From Fusobacterium perfoetens (lineage in GTDB: Bacteria > Fusobacteriota > Fusobacteriia > Fusobacteriales > Fusobacteriaceae): a stretch of DNA of 53,085 nt. Below are positions 6,956-15,366 of the stretch, piece after piece. The stretch lies in contig NZ_JADYTX010000011.1 in NCBI RefSeq assembly GCF_021531475.1, positions 1 to 53,085 of the forward strand. Reading direction: 5' to 3'. Position numbers and translations under genes: made by a program. The stretch's first letter is position 1; each line of letters opens with the position of its first letter. A model generated the notes under the pieces. That model worked only from the letters and a program-made list of their open reading frames with translations. It made no database searches and had not been told where the DNA came from.

Positions 6956-9718
6956 TTATTTTTCATTCTCTGGATAAAGAATAACTTGGATATAATTGTC
7001 ATTTTTAAGTAGTTCTTTTTGGAAGTTTCTTATATTTTCCTCTGTGACTAAAGAGTTATATTCTTCAGGAGTAAGATATTTATAGTCATCATCATATGAT
7101 TTTTTAGTCAAATATTTCAACCAAAACTCACTCATTTTAAGATTGTTTTCATAAGAAAGTTTGTAATTTTCTTTTATACTATCCAAAGCTTTTAAATTTA
7201 TATATCCATGTAATATTTTATTTATCTCAAAATGAAGTTTATCAAGTACCATTTTTTCTTTTTTAGGATCTGTTGAGAAGAAAATATTTAGATATCCCTT
7301 TTCATATTTTGAGAAACGTGGACTTACACTTATTCCATAAACTCCAGATATTTTTTCTCTTATCTCCTCTACAAAAGTAATTCTCATTATTTTGGCAACA
7401 GCAGATGTCAAAACTTTATTTTCAGGAGTAAATGGTTTATGTATAGGATAATTAATATCAACCAATATTTTTTTATCATTTCCTTTTATAACTTCTCCAC
7501 ATACAATATCACTAGGATATTCTAATCCAATGTCTTGCCAACTACTTTCACGAGGAATATCTGTTGGAAGAGAGGCAAAATATTTTTCAAGTATAGGAAT
7601 AATATCTTTTTCTTTGATAGAACCTACAACAATACCAGTGTATCCATCAAAGTTTTTAAATTTTTTGGAGAAAACTTCAAGCATATTTTCTTCGCTTAAA
7701 TATTCAATATCTCCCTCTTTGATAGAAGTTTTCTTTGGGTGATTGTCAAATAAAAGTTCAACCATCTTATCTTCAAATAAGTTTTGTGGCTCGTTATCAC
7801 GATTTTTTATCAAAAGTTTTAAAGCATTCATATTAGTTTCATATAGATTTGATGAAAGTTTTGGTTTTCTTACTAGATAAGAAAAATATTTCATCGCCTC
7901 ATTTAGAGATTGTTTATCACTTATTATAGTTATCTCTTCAGAGTAAGAACGAATCTTTGGACTTATAGTAAAGTTTTTACCTTTGTAATAAGCATTTATA
8001 GTTTCAAGATTTATATTTTCTACTCCAGAAGATTTTATAAGATTACTAGCAAGTAGAGAGTTTACAGTATCAGTATAAGAAAGATTTGATGTTCCACCCT
8101 CTCTAAATAATCTTAAATATATTTGATTTTCTTTTAAATTAGTTTCTTTAAATAAAACTTTCATTCCATTTGAAAGTAAAATTTCTCTATAATTTCCTTT
8201 ATTTGTTACAGATTTTACACTACCAACTTGTAAAAGAGGTTCTTTTAGATTTATATCCATTTGGACATCTTTATCTTTTTCTAGATTAGAATTTTTTGCT
8301 TTATTAACTATATTTTCAAAATCTTTTTCTGTTATATTAATCTCATCTTTTTCTGGTAGAAGTAAGATGAAACGAGTATTATCTTCATAGATTTTTTTAG
8401 CTACATTTTTAATATCATTCATTGTAATTTTATCAGAATATTTTTTAAAGATTGAAAGAGTATCATCAACATCTAAGAAAATATCGTTATTAACAATAGA
8501 ATTTGTAATATTTTTTACGATAAGAGAGTTTACAAAAGCCTCTTTATTACGAACTTCACTTTCTAAAGTTTTTAGTATATTTTCTTTTTCAAGGGATAGT
8601 TCAACATCTGTAACTCCAAAATCTTTTATATATTTTAAGATTTCTATTGAAGTTTTAACTCCCAGTTCAATTTTATTTTCGTCCATAACCGAAGATATTG
8701 TGATAATATTATCATTCATATACAAGTCATCACTCATACTTCCTGAAAATAAAGGTTTTTCTTCTGTGAAAGATTTTTTATCAAAACGATTTTTTATTAA
8801 ATTTTTTAAAATATCATAAGCTAAACTTTCTTTGATAGATTCCTCTGTGTATTTTTTTTCTTTTTCCATTCTTGTTGCCATAATAAATTCAGGGACTACA
8901 ATCTCTTTATCTCTAAATATTAGATAATCAGTAGGTAATTCTTTTAGGTTATAACTTTCTGGAGCTGTATATGGCTTTGTATCTGGAAATTCAAAATATT
9001 TTTTTATAGTTTTTTCAGCATATTTTTGGTCGATATCTCCAACTACAACAACAGAGATATTTTTAGCTCTATACCATTTGTCATAATATGATTTCATAAG
9101 ATTATGATCACTATTTTTTATAATCTGCATATCTCCAATAGGAAATCTTTCTACATATCTTGATTCATCATAGAGAGCTTTTTTCCAAAAGTTTGTAATT
9201 CTTTCTCTAAATCCTTGAGAAAGACGCCACTCTTCGACTATTATCTCTTTTTCATTGTTAATATCCTCGTCAGTTAAAGAGGCATCAAATACCATCTCTT
9301 TTAAAATCTCAACACCTTTTTCAAATTTTTCTCTGTCATCAGTAGGCAGATGAAGTTTATATACAGTTTCATAAAAAGATGTGTGAGCATTAAGGTCTCC
9401 ACCAAATGAAAGACCGATTGATTCAAAATATTTTACAATTCCATTTTTTTCATAATTTTTAGTACCATTAAAAGTCATATGTTCAAGGAAGTGAGCTATC
9501 CCTTTTTGATTTTCTTCTTCTTGTAAAGAACCGGCTTTTATAATAACATTTATAGAAACTCTATTGGCTGGTTTTTTATTTTTATAGTAATAATATGTAA
9601 TTCCGTTATCTAGTTTTTTTATTTTTAAGTCCTTTGAATTTTCAACGATTTCTTTTGAAAATAGAGAGGAAAAAATAATAAACATAAATGCAAAAATAAG
9701 TTTTTTTGTATAATTCAC
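6956..9718 (-). CDS. exported M16-family zinc protease (PqqL-like, two-module)
   Basis: A large metallopeptidase of the insulinase/pitrilysin family, about 920 residues, similar in size to E. coli PqqL. The N-terminal module has the inverted zinc motif HFLEH, and a downstream NNEKEIIVEEW segment supplies the further Glu ligand. A second, inactive-type M16 module begins near GNYREILLSNGMKVLF. I chose the GTG at 9718 because AAAGGTGA lies just upstream and the product then opens with a clean signal peptide (KKLIFAFMFIIFSSLFS). The frame extends up to TTG at 9781 but that start has no ribosome site. Probably periplasmic or outer-membrane associated; substrate unknown. Confidence 0.85.
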   Translation of the reverse strand: MNYTKKLIFAFMFIIFSSLFSKEIVENSKDLKIKKLDNGITYYYYKNKKPANRVSINVIIKAGSLQEEENQKGIAHFLEHMTFNGTKNYEKNGIVKYFESIGLSFGGDLNAHTSFYETVYKLHLPTDDREKFEKGVEILKEMVFDASLTDEDINNEKEIIVEEWRLSQGFRERITNFWKKALYDESRYVERFPIGDMQIIKNSDHNLMKSYYDKWYRAKNISVVVVGDIDQKYAEKTIKKYFEFPDTKPYTAPESYNLKELPTDYLIFRDKEIVVPEFIMATRMEKEKKYTEESIKESLAYDILKNLIKNRFDKKSFTEEKPLFSGSMSDDLYMNDNIITISSVMDENKIELGVKTSIEILKYIKDFGVTDVELSLEKENILKTLESEVRNKEAFVNSLIVKNITNSIVNNDIFLDVDDTLSIFKKYSDKITMNDIKNVAKKIYEDNTRFILLLPEKDEINITEKDFENIVNKAKNSNLEKDKDVQMDINLKEPLLQVGSVKSVTNKGNYREILLSNGMKVLFKETNLKENQIYLRLFREGGTSNLSYTDTVNSLLASNLIKSSGVENINLETINAYYKGKNFTISPKIRSYSEEITIISDKQSLNEAMKYFSYLVRKPKLSSNLYETNMNALKLLIKNRDNEPQNLFEDKMVELLFDNHPKKTSIKEGDIEYLSEENMLEVFSKKFKNFDGYTGIVVGSIKEKDIIPILEKYFASLPTDIPRESSWQDIGLEYPSDIVCGEVIKGNDKKILVDINYPIHKPFTPENKVLTSAVAKIMRITFVEEIREKISGVYGISVSPRFSKYEKGYLNIFFSTDPKKEKMVLDKLHFEINKILHGYINLKALDSIKENYKLSYENNLKMSEFWLKYLTKKSYDDDYKYLTPEEYNSLVTEENIRNFQKELLKNDNYIQVILYPENEK

Positions 9719-9802
9719 AGCTATCACCTTTATAATATATTTTTCAATTAAAAACGTATCACTTTTTTTTATTTTAGTCAAGTTTATTATAAAAAAGTTT
9801 CA

Positions 9803-9885
9803 AAAAATGAAAACGGACAACCAACAGGTTGCCCTTCATTTGAAAACTTCGTAATTGCCAATCTAACGAGACCAGCTTTATTTGT
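9803..9885 (-). ncRNA. candidate ~80-nt small RNA behind the MazF-like gene
   Basis: A promoter inside the 3' end of the upstream toxin-like gene should start a transcript near 9885. The transcript would end at a strong hairpin (9816-9835) followed by a T-rich tail. I see no good protein frame with a ribosome site in it. The stretch is less AT-rich than neighbouring spacers, consistent with a structured RNA. Its family is not recognised. It could be an independent sRNA, a 3' UTR-derived RNA or an RNA regulator of the toxin-like gene. Confidence 0.45.
9816..9835 (-). terminator. terminator of the candidate small RNA / MazF-like gene
   Basis: On the minus strand GGGCAACC pairs with GGTTGTCC (one G-U pair) around TGTT, followed by GTTTTCATTTTTT. 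Confidence 0.75.
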
Positions 9886-9891
9886 ACCTAC

Positions 9892-9920
9892 ATTATATAC
9901 TATTTTTCTTCTTTTGGCAA
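9892..9920 (-). promoter_or_regulatory. promoter at the 3' end of the MazF-like gene
   Basis: On the minus strand TTGCCA (9915-9920) and a perfect TATAAT (9892-9897) are exactly 17 bases apart. The -35 lies in the last codons of the MazF-like gene and the -10 just past its stop, so the transcript would be downstream of the coding region. Confidence 0.6.
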
Positions 9921-10508
9921 GTTATTTTTTAATTTTTCGATTTGTTTTATTAAATCTTCATTTTCCCTTGTTAGTTTATTTCTTGTTTCAATCAACCTTG
10001 TTATAGCTTTCTTATCAGAAGTAATTGTATCATTTAATTTTTTAAATGTTTTATATAAACCAACAGAACCTATTAATTTTTCGTTTATCTCTTCCATTAG
10101 AATATCATTATCAGAAAGGTTACAAATAAAATTTCCAAGTCTTGCTTTGCTAACAGTAACGATATTAGAAAGTAAGATATTTCCACTTAAAAAAGTAGTA
10201 TTACCAGAATTATCTGTATAACTATATGTATTATTAGGGATAGCAACACAAACAGTAGGGATAGCTCCACCATTAGTAATAGGTGCAACGATAGTGTTAT
10301 TAGAATTTTTATTACCTAAATCATTTTGTAAGATGATACAAGGTCTATTTTTAGATTCTTCTGAGCCTATTCCTTCTCCAAGTTCACAAAAATAAACTTG
10401 TCCACGGAATACTACTCTTTTTCCTGCCGTTTTAACTTTGGCATTAAGAAATAACATATTTTTTAACCAATCTATAAATTTATTAGCTTTTTCTAATTCA
10501 ATTAACAT
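9900..10508 (-). CDS. orphan MazF/PemK-like endoribonuclease with C-terminal coiled coil
   Basis: A 202-residue protein with a PemK/MazF core at about residues 33-145. The typical motifs are RGQVYFCELG, GSEESKNRPCIILQND and TIVAPIT, followed by the VTVSKARLG strand. The family cleaves mRNA at short sequences. It is longer than a classic MazF (about 110-120): about 30 extra N-terminal residues and a charged coiled-coil tail from about 150. AAGGAG precedes the ATG. There is no neighbouring antitoxin gene: upstream is an acyltransferase gene, downstream only a candidate small RNA. Standalone extended PemK-like proteins are known in Firmicutes, so a role other than classical toxin-antitoxin is possible. 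Confidence 0.8.
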   Translation of the reverse strand: MLIELEKANKFIDWLKNMLFLNAKVKTAGKRVVFRGQVYFCELGEGIGSEESKNRPCIILQNDLGNKNSNNTIVAPITNGGAIPTVCVAIPNNTYSYTDNSGNTTFLSGNILLSNIVTVSKARLGNFICNLSDNDILMEEINEKLIGSVGLYKTFKKLNDTITSDKKAITRLIETRNKLTRENEDLIKQIEKLKNNLPKEEK

Positions 10509-10548
10509 CTATACTCCTTATATTATGAATTATTTAATTTTTATTTTT

Positions 10549-11493
10549 TTAGAAATTTTTTACAAAATCATTCATTTCTTTGCTAAGTAAACCTTTTTTA
10601 TACTTGCTATTTAATTTCCATCTATCATAAGACCACATCCATTGCTCTGGATATTCTCTCATAACAATTTCCATCTCATTAAACATATTTTGTACTGTAC
10701 GTTGTACATTTTCTTTGAAAGATAAATTTTCATCTTCAGATTTTTCAATTTTCTTTATATGAACTTCTGTTATATTTTCTTTATTAAGTACACAATACAT
10801 CAGATAGAAAGGTCTTTTATATTTTAGAGCAATACTTGCAACCCCAGTTGGAGCAGTAGTTTTTTCTCCAAAGAAAGTAATATCAGTACCATTACTATCT
10901 CTATGGTCAGTAAGAAGAATTGGATTCATTCCCTCTTTAGCATATTTTATAAGCTCTCTACTTGTAGTTTTGCTTTTTTGTAAAAGAACAATATTAAATC
11001 TAGTTCTATTTTTTATAACCAAATCATTGATATATGGATTTGTTCTATCTTTTGCCACTGTAACAATAGGCATTCTACTTGCAAGTTTTACAGGAGCTTC
11101 CATATTTCCAAAGTGCATAGCTCCAAATACAGCTGGTCCATTTTTTATAATCTCATTTAAAAGTTCTTCATCAACTATTTTAAAATTTGAGTCATTTTCT
11201 AAATATTTATCAAGCCACATATTTACAAAAAATGCTCTACTCATAGTTTTAACAGATTCAATCCCAAGCTCTTTTATTTCTTCGTTAGTTTTTTCAGGAA
11301 AAGCAAGTTTAAGATTAAGTATAGTTATATTTCTAACCTCTTTTACAACTTTAAAAGTTAGGACAGCGAAAAATTCTCCGATTTTAAATCTAGTTTTTTC
11401 AGGAAGTCCCATAAATAATATTTCAAAAAATCTAATTAATAGATATTGAATATAGTAGATTAAATTTTTAAAAAAACCTCTATTGTTTGCCAT
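10549..11493 (-). CDS. lipid A biosynthesis acyltransferase, LpxL/HtrB family (copy 1)
   Basis: A 314-residue inner-membrane protein of the lysophospholipid/lipid A acyltransferase family that adds a secondary acyl chain to lipid A or a related glycolipid. The catalytic H-x4-D/E motif appears as MHFGNME, followed by the later ILLTDHRDSNGTD and PTGVASIALK blocks and the C-terminal PEQWMWSYDRWK motif. An N-terminal hydrophobic stretch anchors it. I prefer the second ATG (11493), 7 bases from GGAAAGG, over the one at 11499, which touches that site. The next gene upstream is a clear paralogue, 14-ish bases away, so the two are co-transcribed. Confidence 0.88.
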   Translation of the reverse strand: MANNRGFFKNLIYYIQYLLIRFFEILFMGLPEKTRFKIGEFFAVLTFKVVKEVRNITILNLKLAFPEKTNEEIKELGIESVKTMSRAFFVNMWLDKYLENDSNFKIVDEELLNEIIKNGPAVFGAMHFGNMEAPVKLASRMPIVTVAKDRTNPYINDLVIKNRTRFNIVLLQKSKTTSRELIKYAKEGMNPILLTDHRDSNGTDITFFGEKTTAPTGVASIALKYKRPFYLMYCVLNKENITEVHIKKIEKSEDENLSFKENVQRTVQNMFNEMEIVMREYPEQWMWSYDRWKLNSKYKKGLLSKEMNDFVKNF

Positions 11494-11506
11494 TTTCATT
11501 CCTTTC

Positions 11507-12430
11507 CTATTTTAGAGTTTTAGCAAAATCTGCTAAATCTTTTCTAAGAGTTCCTTTTTTATATTGTCTATAGAAAGTCCATCTATCATGCATCCACATC
11601 CATTGATCTGGATGAGCAAGGATAACTTTTTCCATTTCGTGTATCATATTTTGAGTGGTAATTTGTACTTTATCTTTAAATGCTAAAGTTTCATCTTCAC
11701 ATTTTTTAATCTCTTTTATAAAAGCACGTGTTGAAAAATCTTTTTGATATACACAGTAAACTAAAAATAGTGGACGGTCAAATTTACAAGCTATACTTGT
11801 GATACCTGTTGGAGATGTTGTTGGCTCTCCAAAAAAAGTAACATCAGTTCCACTACCTTTTTGGTCAGTAAGAATAGCGATATTTCTACCTTGTTTTGCA
11901 TATTTTACAAGCTCTCTACCAACACTTGGACTTCTTTGAAGTAAAGTTATATTAAAACATTTTCTATTTTTTATAATCTCTTTGTTAACATAAGGATTGT
12001 TTTGAGTTTTTCCAACTGTAACCACATTTAATTCCTCAGCTATCTTAAGTAACCCCTCCATATTTCCAAAGTGCATATTTGCAGCAGTCAATGGAGTATT
12101 ATTTTTCATAACATCAACCATTTTAGGATCGTCAACTATAAAATTTTCTTTTTTATTTACATATTTATCAAGCCATAAAGTTCCAACAAAAGCTTTTCCA
12201 ATAGCTTTATAGGAATTTTTAGCAATCTCCTCAAGTTCACTTAAAGATTTATCAGGGAAAACGTGCTTAAGATTTATTAACGTTGTAATTCTTCTTGATT
12301 TTAAAAGTTTGTAAGATAAAATTGAAAGACTTTCGGCAATTTTAAATCTAGTTTTTTCAGGAAAAATCATAAGAGTTCCCTTTAAAATTTTAAATAGAAT
12401 ATATTGTATAAAAAAATTAAAATTTTTCAT
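11507..12430 (-). CDS. lipid A biosynthesis acyltransferase, LpxL/HtrB family (copy 2)
   Basis: A 307-residue paralogue of the following gene, with the same blocks: NMHFGNMEG (catalytic H and E), AILTDQKGSGTD, SPTGITSIACKFDRP and HPDQWMWMHDRW. The start is ATG 12430, which has GGAGG six bases upstream. A longer frame to a TTG at 12457 would place that ribosome site inside the gene. It is first of the tandem acyltransferase pair. Two different members in tandem suggest two secondary acylation steps with different acyl-chain or position preference; the exact substrate of either cannot be read from sequence. Confidence 0.88.
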   Translation of the reverse strand: MKNFNFFIQYILFKILKGTLMIFPEKTRFKIAESLSILSYKLLKSRRITTLINLKHVFPDKSLSELEEIAKNSYKAIGKAFVGTLWLDKYVNKKENFIVDDPKMVDVMKNNTPLTAANMHFGNMEGLLKIAEELNVVTVGKTQNNPYVNKEIIKNRKCFNITLLQRSPSVGRELVKYAKQGRNIAILTDQKGSGTDVTFFGEPTTSPTGITSIACKFDRPLFLVYCVYQKDFSTRAFIKEIKKCEDETLAFKDKVQITTQNMIHEMEKVILAHPDQWMWMHDRWTFYRQYKKGTLRKDLADFAKTLK

Positions 12431-12506
12431 TTTTTCCTCCATTAAAAATAATAACAACTGATATTATATCATATTTTTTGAAAACTATAAAATAATATTT
12501 ATTCCT

Positions 12507-12535
12507 TGACATAAAGTGTAATATAACATACAATG
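12507..12535 (+). promoter_or_regulatory. glpP promoter
   Basis: TTGACA (12507-12512), 17-base spacer, TACAAT (12530-12535), about 32 bases before the glpP ATG. It is one of the best consensus promoters in the window. Confidence 0.8.
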
Positions 12536-12566
12536 GAAATAGATGAAAAAAAAGCGAGGTTGAAAA

Positions 12567-13127
12567 ATGAATATAAGAGAAATATTAGAAAGAAACCCGG
12601 TAATACCGGCATTAAAAAATGATGATAATTTAAAAGAGGCTATTGAAAGTAGTAGTGAGATTGTTTTTTTAATAATGGCAAACCTTATGAATGTAAAAGA
12701 TATTGTTACAGAATTAAAGAAAGCAGGAAAGTTGGTTTTTGTCCATGTGGATATGATAGAGGGATTGTCGTCTTCTAATTACGGAGTAGAATATCTTATA
12801 AAAGCTATAGAACCAGATGGGATTATTACCACAAAACACAATATGGTAAATTTTGCTCGTAAAAATAATATTGCAGTTATTCAAAGATATTTTATTTTAG
12901 ATTCTTTTTCATTTAAAAATACTATTTCTTATATTAGAGAAAATAAACCAGACGCAATTGAAATACTTCCAGGTCTTATGCCAAAAATAATTAAAAGAAT
13001 ATGTAAGCTTGTAAATGTTCCTGTTATTACAGGAGGACTTATTGATGATAAGGAAGATATAATGAACGCTCTAAAAGCTGGAGCAGAGGGTGTATCTACT
13101 ACTAAAATGGAGCTTTGGTCAATATAA
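12567..13127 (+). CDS. glpP: glycerol-3-phosphate-responsive antiterminator GlpP
   Basis: A 186-residue member of the GlpP family: a small TIM-barrel-like protein that binds glycerol-3-phosphate and prevents early termination of glycerol-utilisation mRNAs. Recognisable segments are NPVIPALKND near the start, VFVHVDMIEGLSSSNYGVEYL, DGIITTKHNMV, QRYFILDS, EILPGLMPKIIKRI and PVITGGLI with the C-terminal GAEGVSTT. No glpF, glpK or glpD is in the window, so its targets must lie elsewhere. It has its own promoter and terminator and so stands alone. Confidence 0.92.
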   Translation: MNIREILERNPVIPALKNDDNLKEAIESSSEIVFLIMANLMNVKDIVTELKKAGKLVFVHVDMIEGLSSSNYGVEYLIKAIEPDGIITTKHNMVNFARKNNIAVIQRYFILDSFSFKNTISYIRENKPDAIEILPGLMPKIIKRICKLVNVPVITGGLIDDKEDIMNALKAGAEGVSTTKMELWSI

Positions 13128-13146
13128 ATAATAAAAATAAAATTTT

Positions 13147-13178
13147 GCAGAGGGATAATAACCTTTGCATTTTTTTAT
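13147..13178 (+). terminator. glpP terminator
   Basis: TGCAGAGG pairs with CCTTTGCA (one G-U pair) around GATAATAA, followed by seven T. Confidence 0.85.
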
Positions 13179-13236
13179 TATATTATAGTAGATTTATGAT
13201 ATAATAGGCTATAATATTTTAATTATGGAGAGTTTT

Positions 13237-15291
13237 ATGGAAAATAACTATGAAATCATTTTTAAAAATTTAGAAGATATAGAAACTTTAACACCTAAAG
13301 AGTTTAAAAATCTTGATTCTTTAGATATTTTGACGTTAAAAGATTTGTTATATTATTTTCCAAGAGCCTATGATGATAGAACAAATATAAAAAAAATAGA
13401 GGAACTTAGAGGGAATGAGTATGTTGTTTTAAAAGTTCAGTTTTTATCAATTACAAATCCATATCTTCCCTCAAGAGTTAAGATGACAAAAGCAAGAGCC
13501 ACTGATGGAACAGGAGTTATAGATGTAGTTTGGTTTCAAATGCCGTACCTTGCAAAAAGTCTAAAGATTGGAGAGGAATATATTTTAATCGGTCAAGTAA
13601 AAGCTGGGTATAATTTCCAGATGACTAACCCTGAATATAAAAAGCTTACCAATCAAAAAGAGATGGAAAAAGGGGAAATCCTACCTATATATAGTACAAC
13701 AAAAAATTTTACTCAGAACTCTCTAAGAAAGATTTTAAAAAAGAATTTAAAAGAGTTTTCTAATTGTCTTCAAGAAAATATTCCAAGTGAAATAATAGAA
13801 AAATATAAAATATTAGATAGAAAAAAAGCTCTTAAAGAAATCCATTTTCCAGAAAATAGGAAGTTTTTAGAAGAGGCAAAAAGAAGATTTGCTATTGAGG
13901 AACTTTTGGTTTTAGAGATGGGGATTTTACAAAACAGATATCTTGGTGGAGATATATTTGAGAGAAAATATAATCTTTTGGATAAACGGGAACTTGTAAA
14001 AAAATATCTAAAAAGTCTTAATTTTACTTTGACTAATGCACAGAAAAAAGTAATAACAGAGATTTATAAGGAGTTAAATGAGGGAAGATTTATCAATCGT
14101 CTTATTCAAGGGGACGTTGGTAGTGGAAAAACTATTGTTGCAATGACTTTACTATTATATATAGTAGAAAATGGATATCAAGGGGTTATAATGGCTCCAA
14201 CAGAAATTCTTGCTACACAACATTATCTTTCTATAAAAAATGATTTTGAAAATTTAGGAGTGAGAACAGAACTTTTAACAGGAAGTGTAAAGGGAAAGAA
14301 AAAAGAGAAACTTCTTGAAGAGATAAAAAACGGAGAAGTAAAACTTATAATAGGTACTCACGCTCTTATTGAAGATAATGTAGAATTTAAAAATCTTGGG
14401 CTTATAGTTATAGATGAGCAACATCGTTTCGGTGTTGTCCAAAGAAAAAAATTAAGAGATAAGGGGATACTTTCAAATCTTTTGGTAATGAGTGCCACTC
14501 CGATTCCACGTTCTTTGGCTCTTAGTATCTACGGAGATTTAGATGTATCAATAATTGATGAATTACCACCGAGAAGAAAACCTATAAAAACTAAATGGAT
14601 AAATAATGATGCAGATCTTCAAAAAGTATATAATTTTATTGCTAAGAAATTAAAAGATGGAAGACAAGCATATTTTATAGTGCCACTTATTGAGGACAGT
14701 GATAAAATCTCTGCAAAATCTGTGGAAGAATATAAATCTGAGATTGAAAATGTTTTCTCAGATAGAAAGATTGGTATTCTCCACGGAAAAATGAAAAATA
14801 GTGAAAAAGACCAAGTTATGCAAGATTTTAAAAATAAAAAAATAGATATACTTCTTTCGACCACTGTTGTAGAGGTAGGAGTAAACGTTCCTAATGCCTC
14901 AATAATTACAATTATAAATGCAGAGAGATTTGGTTTGTCGTCACTTCATCAACTTCGTGGAAGAGTAGGAAGAGGGGAACATCAGTCATATTGTTTTTTA
15001 ATTTCTCACAGTGATAATGACAATACAAAAGCTCGTATGAGAATAATGGAAAAAACAAATGATGGATTTGAGATAGCTGAGGAAGATTTAAGGCTTAGAA
15101 AAGCTGGAGAGATATTTGGAACAAAACAGTCTGGACTTAGTGATTTGAAATTTATTGACATCACCCAAGATGTAAAAACTATAAAAATGGTAAAAGAAAT
15201 CTGTATAGAATATCTAAATAAAAACAGTGGAATTATAGATAATGAGTATTTGCTTAGAGATATTCAAGATAAATTTAAAGAAACTATTTAA
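13237..15291 (+). CDS. recG: ATP-dependent DNA helicase RecG
   Basis: A 684-residue superfamily 2 helicase that remodels stalled replication forks and branched DNA. The N-terminal wedge/OB domain is followed by helicase motifs: GDVGSGKT (Walker A), IVIDEQH (motif II), MSATPIPRSLAL (III), STTVVEVGVNVPNAS (V) and HQLRGRVGRG (VI), then the RecG-specific DGFEIAEEDLRLRKAGEIFGTKQSG block. I chose ATG 13237, seven bases from GGAGAG. The in-frame ATG at 13225 has no ribosome site and would precede it. Slightly short against the 690-residue norm but all motifs are present. Confidence 0.96.
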   Translation: MENNYEIIFKNLEDIETLTPKEFKNLDSLDILTLKDLLYYFPRAYDDRTNIKKIEELRGNEYVVLKVQFLSITNPYLPSRVKMTKARATDGTGVIDVVWFQMPYLAKSLKIGEEYILIGQVKAGYNFQMTNPEYKKLTNQKEMEKGEILPIYSTTKNFTQNSLRKILKKNLKEFSNCLQENIPSEIIEKYKILDRKKALKEIHFPENRKFLEEAKRRFAIEELLVLEMGILQNRYLGGDIFERKYNLLDKRELVKKYLKSLNFTLTNAQKKVITEIYKELNEGRFINRLIQGDVGSGKTIVAMTLLLYIVENGYQGVIMAPTEILATQHYLSIKNDFENLGVRTELLTGSVKGKKKEKLLEEIKNGEVKLIIGTHALIEDNVEFKNLGLIVIDEQHRFGVVQRKKLRDKGILSNLLVMSATPIPRSLALSIYGDLDVSIIDELPPRRKPIKTKWINNDADLQKVYNFIAKKLKDGRQAYFIVPLIEDSDKISAKSVEEYKSEIENVFSDRKIGILHGKMKNSEKDQVMQDFKNKKIDILLSTTVVEVGVNVPNASIITIINAERFGLSSLHQLRGRVGRGEHQSYCFLISHSDNDNTKARMRIMEKTNDGFEIAEEDLRLRKAGEIFGTKQSGLSDLKFIDITQDVKTIKMVKEICIEYLNKNSGIIDNEYLLRDIQDKFKETI

Positions 15292-15366
15292 AAAACTTTT
15301 AAAAATTAAAAAAGTATGATAAAATGAGGAGTACAATTTGAAAAATTTTAAGGAGGAAACGGGAGA

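Noticed and set aside
10970-11449. 159-codon plus-strand frame
   Set aside because: Antisense to an LpxL-family gene whose motifs are intact; hydrophobic shadow with no ribosome site.
15292-15366. T-box leader for proS
   Set aside because: The gap after recG is only 75 bases and shows no T-box sequence or terminator/antiterminator pair.
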